Shown piece by piece: positions 58,057 through 64,000 of a stretch of DNA of 64,000 bases; the first letter of the stretch is position 1, and the number at the start of each line of letters is the position of its first letter. The notes under the pieces are model-generated. The model ran no database searches. It saw nothing but the letters and a program-made list of their open reading frames with translations, and had not been told where the DNA came from. Source of the DNA: Amycolatopsis azurea DSM 43854 (GTDB lineage Bacteria; Actinomycetota; Actinomycetes; Mycobacteriales; Pseudonocardiaceae); contig NZ_MUXN01000011.1 of assembly GCF_001995215.1 (NCBI RefSeq), forward strand, positions 115,266 to 179,265. The letters are read 5' to 3'. A program made the position numbers and the translations under genes.

Positions 58057-58935
58057 ATGATCGTCGTCACCGCGCCGACCGGACAGATCGGCAGCAGCCT
58101 GCTCGGCACTCTCCTGGAAACCGGCGAGCCGATCCGCGTGATCGCCCGCGATCCCGCCCGGCTGGCCGATCACGTCCGCGAGCGTGTCGAGGTCGTCAAG
58201 GGCTCGCACAGCGACGCCGCCGTCGTCGACGAAGCCTTCGCCGGTGCCGACACCGTGTTCTGGCTGGTCGCCGCGGACCACCGCGCCGAAAGTCTCGAAG
58301 CCGCGTACCTGGACTTCACTCGTCCGGCCTGCGAGGCCATCGAGAAGCACGGCGTGACCCGTGCGGTCGGCGTCTCCGCCCTCGGCCGCGGTGTCGCGGA
58401 GAACGCCGGGTACCTGTCGGCGTCGTGGGCCATGGACGACCTGATCGCCGCCACGGGCGTGCACTACCGGGCACTGACCATGCCCACGTTCATGGACAAC
58501 CTGTTGTGGCAGGCCGGATCCATCGGCAAGGACGGCGTTTTCTTCGCCCCGGTCTCGGGCGACCGCAAGGCGCCGACCTGCGCCACCCGCGACATCGCCG
58601 CGGTCGCCGCCGGGCTGCTGCTCGACCGGTCATGGGAGGGCGTGGCCGACGTGCCGGTGCTCGGCCCGGAAGACCTGTCCCAGAACGACCTCGCCGGGAT
58701 CATGTCCGACGTCCTCGGGCGGCCGGTGCGCTACCAGCAGGTCTCCATGGACGCTTTCCGCGCGACGCAACGCGCGAACGGCTGGTCCGAGGCGATGGCC
58801 CAGGGCATGGTCGACATGATGCTGGCCAAGGAGGCGGGCATCGACAGCGCCGCACCGCGGACGCCGGAGGCCACCACGCCGACGACCTTCCGCCAGTGGT
58901 GCTCGGAGGTGCTCAAGCCCGCCGTCGCCGCTTAG
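58057..58935 (+). CDS. NmrA-like NAD(P)-binding protein
   Basis: 292 residues, extended short-chain dehydrogenase fold: VVTAPTGQIGSSLLGTLLETGEPIRV at the N-terminus, but no catalytic YxxxK pair in the usual place. C-terminal substrate domain with TRDIAAVAAGLLLD and VLGPEDLSQNDLA. Similar proteins act as NADPH sensors or quinone/isoflavone reductases. Likely under the divergent LysR. Confidence 0.88.
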   Translation: MIVVTAPTGQIGSSLLGTLLETGEPIRVIARDPARLADHVRERVEVVKGSHSDAAVVDEAFAGADTVFWLVAADHRAESLEAAYLDFTRPACEAIEKHGVTRAVGVSALGRGVAENAGYLSASWAMDDLIAATGVHYRALTMPTFMDNLLWQAGSIGKDGVFFAPVSGDRKAPTCATRDIAAVAAGLLLDRSWEGVADVPVLGPEDLSQNDLAGIMSDVLGRPVRYQQVSMDAFRATQRANGWSEAMAQGMVDMMLAKEAGIDSAAPRTPEATTPTTFRQWCSEVLKPAVAA

Positions 58936-58971
58936 GTACCGGCCCGGTCCGGCGGTCCGAAGGTGTGACTC

Positions 58972-59098
58972 GCGTGATTGGGCGGCGAACTCGCGTGATC
59001 AGACGGACGACACACTCGCGGAAGGTGCCCGCCGTGTGTCGTCCGTCCGGACACACGTGTCGTCCGTCTGATCACGCGAGTCGTCCCTCGAGTCACGC
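58972..59098. repeat. 127-bp modular element of five 21-bp units
   Basis: Inverted units at 58972 and 58993, a 22-base gap, direct units at 59036, 59057 and 59078. The unit at 59057 starts GTGTCGTCCGTCTGATCACG, identical over 20 bases to that at 7403. It sits between two convergent genes. Confidence 0.85.
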
Positions 59099-59136
59099 GA
59101 AACCGCCCTGACCGACCACCTGTACCGACGCGCTAC

Positions 59137-60351
59137 TTACGCCTGGGCTGTCTCCAGGAGCAGTTTCGCCGCCACGGCGGCACCATCGGTCCGGATGGCG
59201 GCGGCCACGGCCTTCGCCCGCGCTGCGGTCTCGGGGGAGAGGGCCGTCGTGAGCGCGGCCGACAGCGACTCGACGGTCGGCGCCGGATCCTGGTGTGCCA
59301 CACCGATTCCCAGTTCCGCCACGCGCGACGCCCAATACGGCTGGTCCGCGATCCGGGGGACGACCACCTGGGGCGCGCCCGCCCGCGAGGCCGTCGTCGT
59401 GGTCCCCGCGCCGCCGTGGTGCACGACGGCGGCCACGCGACGGAAAAGCGCCTGCTGGTTGACCTCGCCGACGACGAAACAATCGTCGGCGTCGTCGATC
59501 GAGGCCAGTCCCGCCCAGCCGCGCGCGAGCAGGATCCGCCGTCCCAGCGCCCGCAGGGACTCGATGCTCACCCGGGCGATGTCCTTCGGCGCGTACGCGG
59601 CCATGCTGCCGAAGCCCACGTACACCGGCGGCTCACCGGCTTCCAGGAATTTCTCGAGTTCGTCCGGGAGCGGGCGGTCGTCGGGCTGGATCCACGCTCC
59701 CGTTGGGACGATGTCGAGATCCGTCATCCCCTCCGACGGGCACAGGACCGCGTCGGCGGCCAGCCACGGACTGCCGGTGAAGACGTGGTCGCGGACGTTG
59801 TCCACCGGCGGCAGCCCGATCGCCGCGCGGTGCTCGTTGAGCGCGCCGCCGTACAGGGCGTTCACCCGTTGGGCGTCCTGCTGCCACAGCACCCTGTTGT
59901 CGGTCTCGCCCTCCGGGGACGGCGTGCCCGGCCGCAGCCCCGGGGCGAAATGCCGCGACGGCAGCCCGAAGATGTGGAAACACGCGTACACGTAAGGAAT
60001 TCCCCGTTTTTCGGCCACGTCCCTCGCGCCGGCGGGCAGCAGGCCGGTCGCCAGGATCGCGTCGCAGTCCTCCGCCGCAGCGGAGAGCGTCTCGAACCGG
60101 GCGGCGACCAGCGCCGGAGCGAGCTTCAGCGCGTCTTCCCCGGTCGGCGGTTTCGGCCCGGCGACCACCGAATGCACCGTCGGGCCGAGGGGTACCAGCG
60201 GTACCCCGGCCCGCTCCAGCAACCTCACGAACTCTTCGTCCGGCGGCGCGGCCACCAGCGCTTCCGCGCCGAGTTCCCTTAATTCTTTCGCGAGCCCCAC
60301 CAAGGGTTCGACATCCCCGCGAGATCCCCACGTCGTCAACAGCACACGCAC
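59137..60351 (-). CDS. glycopeptide/macrolide-type glycosyltransferase (GT1)
   Basis: 404 residues, GT-B fold. N-terminal VLLTTWGSRGDVEPLVGLAKEL is nearly the start of vancomycin-type Gtf enzymes; C-terminal nucleotide-sugar site AVVHHGGAGTTTTASRAGAPQVVVPRIADQPYWASRV. It transfers a sugar to an aglycone or small-molecule drug. No other glycopeptide gene is present here, so it may modify endogenous metabolites or inactivate antibiotics. The next gene on the same strand upstream is a LuxR regulator, 163 bp away. Confidence 0.9.
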   Translation of the reverse strand: MRVLLTTWGSRGDVEPLVGLAKELRELGAEALVAAPPDEEFVRLLERAGVPLVPLGPTVHSVVAGPKPPTGEDALKLAPALVAARFETLSAAAEDCDAILATGLLPAGARDVAEKRGIPYVYACFHIFGLPSRHFAPGLRPGTPSPEGETDNRVLWQQDAQRVNALYGGALNEHRAAIGLPPVDNVRDHVFTGSPWLAADAVLCPSEGMTDLDIVPTGAWIQPDDRPLPDELEKFLEAGEPPVYVGFGSMAAYAPKDIARVSIESLRALGRRILLARGWAGLASIDDADDCFVVGEVNQQALFRRVAAVVHHGGAGTTTTASRAGAPQVVVPRIADQPYWASRVAELGIGVAHQDPAPTVESLSAALTTALSPETAARAKAVAAAIRTDGAAVAAKLLLETAQA

Positions 60352-60514
60352 TTCGCGACTCCCCGTTTCCGCAGCTTCCGGCCTTCGGCGGGCAATTCTG
60401 CGGGATGACCCGGGCCTTGCCGCAAGCCCCGGTGTCGGCTATAAGTTGAAGGGGGCGAGGAAAACCCCCTTCTCACGTCCATTTCGGACGAATCCTTCAG
60501 ATCGACCGGGTTCT

Positions 60515-61183
60515 TCAGATCGACCCGGTGCGCAGGGCGAAGGCGACCGCGTGCGTGCGGTTGTGGAGGCCGTAGCGCGACATCACCCGATGGAGGACGT
60601 TCTTCACCGTGCTCTCCGAATAGGCGAGTTTGGCCGCGATCTCCTCGGTGCCGTGGCCGTCGGCCAGCAGCCGGAGGACTTCCCGTTCCCGGTCGGACAG
60701 GCCGGAGAGCGCGAGCCCGTTGGGCACCAGCAGGTCCTCTTGTATCCGTTCGAGCTGTGAGAGCAGGCTGCCCTGCAAACGCGGCGGCAGGGCGCCCGCC
60801 CCCTGGCTGACCGCGAGAATCGTCCGCACCAGATGCTCGCTGTCGAGGTCACGCCGCGGCAGCAACGCGGCCATGCCGCATTCGATCGCCGTCATCAGGA
60901 CCTGGACCGGGAAATGATCGGTGACGATCACGCATCTCGGCGGCGACGCGAGTGCCGACGCGGCACGGATCTGGCGCAGGAAAGCGAAAACCCCGTCGCC
61001 GATCGAATCCCCGACGGTCACGATCACTTCGGCCGACCCCAGGTCGGTGTCGGCGAGTACGTCCAGCCGTTCGTCGGCGCCGAGAATGCTCGTCGTGCCG
61101 AGCCCGGCCAGGAGATCCGGGGCATGCACGGCGACTCTGACGCGATCGGTCCTCCTGGCGGTCTTCTCCCCTTGAATCAACAT
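60515..61183 (-). CDS. LuxR-type regulator with a degenerate receiver
   Basis: 222 residues. The receiver-like N-terminus lacks the acidic pair and phosphoacceptor Asp (VRVAVHAPDLLAG and EVIVTVGDS stand where they should be), so it is probably not phosphorylated. The C-terminal helix-turn-helix is intact: LSDREREVLRLLADGHGTEEIAAKLAYSES. Located upstream of the glycosyltransferase on the same strand; may control it in response to a ligand, as atypical pseudo-receivers in antibiotic regulators do. Confidence 0.85.
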   Translation of the reverse strand: MLIQGEKTARRTDRVRVAVHAPDLLAGLGTTSILGADERLDVLADTDLGSAEVIVTVGDSIGDGVFAFLRQIRAASALASPPRCVIVTDHFPVQVLMTAIECGMAALLPRRDLDSEHLVRTILAVSQGAGALPPRLQGSLLSQLERIQEDLLVPNGLALSGLSDREREVLRLLADGHGTEEIAAKLAYSESTVKNVLHRVMSRYGLHNRTHAVAFALRTGSI

Positions 61184-61384
61184 CGAAGTCCCTGTCCGAA
61201 GCGCTCGGAAACCCGGAAACGGGCAGCGTGAATAGTTATCGCACTACTTAGAACCTATAACGTTACAACGTTGCATGTCAACCGCGGGGGCCTCGTCTCC
61301 CACGGATGGCTGCATCACACAGGGCAAGACGCCCGAGGAGCGGAAAAGGTTCAGTGCGAAGGTGATCGAGCTCGACGACGCTGG

Positions 61385-62032
61385 TCAGCGCGTCGTGAGG
61401 TCGTCCAGTTCGTCCGCGATCAGCAGATCGGGGTCGAACTTCATCCCGGTGAACTGGCCGGCGAGTTCGAGCGAGAGCACGCCGTGCAGCCGCGTCCAGA
61501 AGGCGATCGCGCGGTGCAGGGTCGCGGACGGGGCCGGATCGTCGCCCGCCCAGTCGCGGTGGCCGTCCAGGTGCCTGTCGAACGGGGTTTCCGGCCTGTC
61601 CACGGTGATCGCGCGGGACGCGTCGAGCAGGACGGCCATGACCTCACGCGAGATGGCGGTGGTGTCGTCGGGCGCGTGGTAGCCGGGGACGGGTGTGCCG
61701 TAGATGAGGAAGTAGCGCTGCGGGTCGCTCCGGGCCCAGTCCCGGATGGTGACGGCGAGACCGCTCAGGTCGGCGCCCGCTTCGTACGCCGTCCGGACGG
61801 TGTCGGCGAGGCTGCGGTAGGCGTCACGGATGAGCGCGGTGATGAGGTCGTCGCGGCTGGCGAAGTACCGGTACAGGGCGGGACCGCTCATCCCGACCTG
61901 CTTGGCGATCGCGTTGAGCGACAGCGCGGGGACCCCGGCGGCGGCGATCTGCTCCCACGCGTACTGCTTGATCTCCGCGCGCACCTGGTCGCGGTAGCGC
62001 TCCCGCGGGCTCTGCCCGTCGGCGTCCGTCAT
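61385..62032 (-). CDS. TetR-family regulator with TetR_C_13/WHG-like domain
   Basis: 215 residues. Helix-turn-helix at about 15-65 (LSLNAIAKQVGMSGPALYRYFASRDDLITAL) and a C-terminal WHG-type domain (FWTRLHGVLSLELAGQF), an arrangement frequent in mycobacterial and Pseudonocardiales regulators. Divergent from the amidase gene with about 140 bp between starts; target inferred to be the amidase. Confidence 0.88.
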   Translation of the reverse strand: MTDADGQSPRERYRDQVRAEIKQYAWEQIAAAGVPALSLNAIAKQVGMSGPALYRYFASRDDLITALIRDAYRSLADTVRTAYEAGADLSGLAVTIRDWARSDPQRYFLIYGTPVPGYHAPDDTTAISREVMAVLLDASRAITVDRPETPFDRHLDGHRDWAGDDPAPSATLHRAIAFWTRLHGVLSLELAGQFTGMKFDPDLLIADELDDLTTR

Positions 62033-62171
62033 CGGCCCTCCCGCTCCATCGGCCGAAGCTTAGTTGGCGCTCCGGGCGGCGAGGAACCGAAGGGGCATGA
62101 TCCGTTGCACGAACCGCCCTGATCGAGCGGATCCACCGGAAGTCCCGTCGCGGCTGATCGACAATGGCCGC

Positions 62172-63617
62172 ATGACTGGCGATGAGCTCACCTGGCTGGA
62201 CGCGACGGCTCAGGCGGAACTGGTCCGCACGCGACAGGTGTCACCGCTGGAGCTGCTCGACGCGGCGATCGCGCGGATCGAGAAGCTCGACGTCGAGCTC
62301 AACGCCGTGGTCAGTACCCGGTTCGACCAGGCCCGGCGGGAAGCGGTGACGTCGCGAGGGGACGGGCCGTTCCGCGGCGTGCCGATGCTCCTGAAGGACT
62401 TCCTCTGCCACACCGCGGGCGATCCGGTGCACGGCGGCATGCGCGTGCTCCGGGACCGGGACTGGCGCGCCCCGGCGGATTCGTACCTGGCCGCGCGCCT
62501 GCGGGCCGCGGGGTTCCTGTTCTGCGGCCGGACGAACACGCCGGAGCTGGCGACCAGCATCACCACCGAACCGCTCCTGCACGGCGCGACCCGGAATCCG
62601 TGGAACCCGGCGCGGTCGCCGGGCGGGTCGAGCGGCGGGTCCGCCGCGGCGGTGGCCTCGCGCATGGTCCCCGTCGCGCACGGCAACGACATGGCGGGCT
62701 CGATCCGGATCCCGGCGGCCGCCTGCGGGCTCGTCGGGCTGAAGCCGAGCCGTGCGCGGACCAGCCTCGGACCGGAGTTCGGCGAGTACTGGGGCCAGGT
62801 CACCCACGAACACGTCCTGACCCGCTCGGTCCGGGACACGGCGGCGATCCTCGACGTCACCGCGGGCGCCGCGCCGGGGGATCCCTACAGCGCCGCGCCG
62901 CCGGACCGTCCCTATCGGACGGAGGTCGGCGCGGATCCCGGCTCGCTGCGGATCGGGTTCCGGATCACGTCCCCGGGCACCTGCGAGACCGCGCACGCGG
63001 ACAGCGTCGCCGCCGTCGAGCGGACCGCCCGTCTGCTCGAATCCCTCGGCCACCACGTCACGCCCACCGCGGCCGCCGCCCTGGACGCGCCCGGGATGTT
63101 CGACACCATGCCCGCGCTGCTCGCGGCCGTCGTCACCTGGGAACTCGACGCCTGGTCCGAGCGGCTCGGCGAACGGCTGCCGTCGTCCGTGCTGGAACCG
63201 ATGAACGCGATGCTCGCCGAAGCGGGCCGCTCGGTCACCGCCGCGCAATGGGTCGCCGGATCGCTCTCGTCGCAACGATGGGCCCGCGGCGTCGCGGCGC
63301 TCTGGGAGGACGAACTGGACGTCCTCCTCACCCCCACGTCCCCCGCGCCGCCCGCCGAACTCGGCTACCTCGCCCCGGACGCGAAGTCGCCCGAGGAACT
63401 GGCCGCCGGGATCGCCGTCGGCGCGGCTTTCACGGCGCCGTTCAACATCACCGGCCAGCCCGCGATCTCCCTGCCGCTGCACTGGAACGCCCAGGGACTG
63501 CCGATCGGCGTCCAGTTCGTCGCCGCACAGGACCGCGAGGACGTCCTCATCCGGCTCGCCGCCCAGCTGGAGGAGGCGGCGCCTTGGTCGGAGAGGCGTC
63601 CCATGCCGCTCTCGTAA
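62172..63617 (+). CDS. amidase (amidase-signature family)
   Basis: 481 residues. Ser-cisSer-Lys triad visible: K near residue 77 (PMLLKDFLCH), and the signature GGSSGGSAAAVASRMVPVAHGND near 155-178 with both serines. C-terminus closes with GQPAISLPLHWNAQGLPIGVQFVA. Family members hydrolyse amides, peptide amides or aminoacyl groups; 6-aminohexanoate-type and enantioselective amidases have this length. Start ATG 62172, no strong RBS. Possibly regulated by the divergent TetR. Confidence 0.9.
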   Translation: MTGDELTWLDATAQAELVRTRQVSPLELLDAAIARIEKLDVELNAVVSTRFDQARREAVTSRGDGPFRGVPMLLKDFLCHTAGDPVHGGMRVLRDRDWRAPADSYLAARLRAAGFLFCGRTNTPELATSITTEPLLHGATRNPWNPARSPGGSSGGSAAAVASRMVPVAHGNDMAGSIRIPAAACGLVGLKPSRARTSLGPEFGEYWGQVTHEHVLTRSVRDTAAILDVTAGAAPGDPYSAAPPDRPYRTEVGADPGSLRIGFRITSPGTCETAHADSVAAVERTARLLESLGHHVTPTAAAALDAPGMFDTMPALLAAVVTWELDAWSERLGERLPSSVLEPMNAMLAEAGRSVTAAQWVAGSLSSQRWARGVAALWEDELDVLLTPTSPAPPAELGYLAPDAKSPEELAAGIAVGAAFTAPFNITGQPAISLPLHWNAQGLPIGVQFVAAQDREDVLIRLAAQLEEAAPWSERRPMPLS

Positions 63618-64000
63618 GGGGTCGTGAGTGGCGATTCGGGTTATCGGGCCGAAAGGCAAAAGTGTCGTGCTCGATCGCTCGCGCGCCTGCCGGGACCCCT
63701 GCCCGTACGCGCTGTCCCGCCACTCATCACAGGGAAAGCCCCTCACCCACCCGGCGCGACACATTTTCCTTACCCCTCAATAGAACAGCGGGAGGGCGAT
63801 GGTGTCCTGCCGGGTGCCAAGTCCGTGAAGGCCTCCTTGAGAGACCCAGAGTCCCTCAAGGAGGCCTTCACGGACCGGTGTTCGGTGGCGATCAGCGAGG
63901 TGAAGGGGGCTTTCCGCTCGTGCGATGTGGGGAAAGTCCCCTTCGTCGCGGGTCTTGCGGTCCTCGTGGGCGGCGGAGTCCCCGAAGCGTTGCGAAAGCC
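63618..64000. other. right-edge intergenic region with repeats
   Basis: 383 bp. Begins with a TCGTGAGTGGCGATTCGGGTTA half palindrome right after the amidase stop, then an unremarkable stretch, then the second copy of the 180-bp repeat (63821-64000), which runs off the window edge. No gene seen. Confidence 0.75.
63821..64000. repeat. 180-bp long repeat, copy 2 (truncated by window edge)
   Basis: Same order and spacing as 7572-7751 with six mismatches by eye. It includes a GTGAAGG palindrome with 24-bp arms (one mismatch), the GGAAAG-type palindrome and the first bases of the TTGCGAAAG palindrome. Confidence 0.92.

Noticed and set aside
58972..59098. CRISPR array
   Set aside because: The 21-bp units are contiguous, vary in sequence and include inverted copies; there are no spacers and no cas genes.
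63618..63820. Possible short gene after the amidase
   Set aside because: No frame with a start and ribosome site longer than a few dozen codons; sequence is repeat remnants.

Overview
High-GC actinobacterial chromosome segment, most like Pseudonocardiales and probably Amycolatopsis. This is inferred from base composition, frequent GTG starts, translationally coupled ATGA overlaps, a glycopeptide-type glycosyltransferase and dense families of intergenic palindromes. It was not tested by any database search. No tRNA, rRNA, CRISPR array, transposase or phage gene was seen.

Layout. 1-2630: end of a D-galactonate operon (3' end of dgoA, dgoD, dgoT-like transporter). 2894-6879: methyltransferase, then an ECF41 sigma factor with its usual carboxymuconolactone-decarboxylase target and matching promoters, then an RNA-ligase-like protein with an N-terminal ribbon-helix-helix. 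6880-7888: about 1 kb of stacked repeats. 7889-11132: secreted GlcG/HbpS-type haem sensor and ankyrin lipoprotein, divergent from a two-component system (SenS/SenR-like). 11145-11990: DUF574 methyltransferase.

12069-27323: the most interesting region, a candidate biosynthetic gene cluster for an N-N bonded (hydrazine-type) natural product. It holds an ornithine/lysine N-hydroxylase, a stand-alone MetRS-like ligase, a separate cupin, a D-amino-acid-oxidase-like flavoenzyme, a KMO-like monooxygenase, two ATP-grasp ligases, an acyl-CoA-dehydrogenase-like flavoenzyme, a covalent-flavin oxidoreductase, a DDAH-family hydrolase, an orphan response regulator and an MFS exporter. Three promoter regions of this block share an inverted repeat, TTTCCC-N7/8-GGGGA, which suggests one regulon.

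27624-39474: mixed single genes and pairs. These include an aldo/keto reductase with an XRE regulator, a winged-helix/nitrilase-fold pair, two Roadblock proteins with an unknown protein, an S2P-type protease, a TetR with three tandem operators and its FAD monooxygenase, and a streptogrisin-like protease. 40005-45679: one tight operon coupling a fatty acyl-AMP ligase and acyl carrier protein to type VII secretion-type substrates, including a 1009-residue Gly-rich protein. 45688-49566: hydroxy-acid uptake and oxidation (GntP permease, LysR, tartrate/isopropylmalate-type dehydrogenase, EthD protein). 49567-63617: regulators, exporters and small-molecule enzymes, ending with an amidase.

Intergenic DNA carries several recurring repeat families: perfect GTGAAGGCC palindromes, TCGTGAGTGG palindromes with a TTAGAAC centre, TTGCGAAAG palindromes, a 127-128 bp element built of five 21-bp units (two inverted, gap, three direct), and a 180-bp near-identical repeat at 7572-7751 and 63821-64000.
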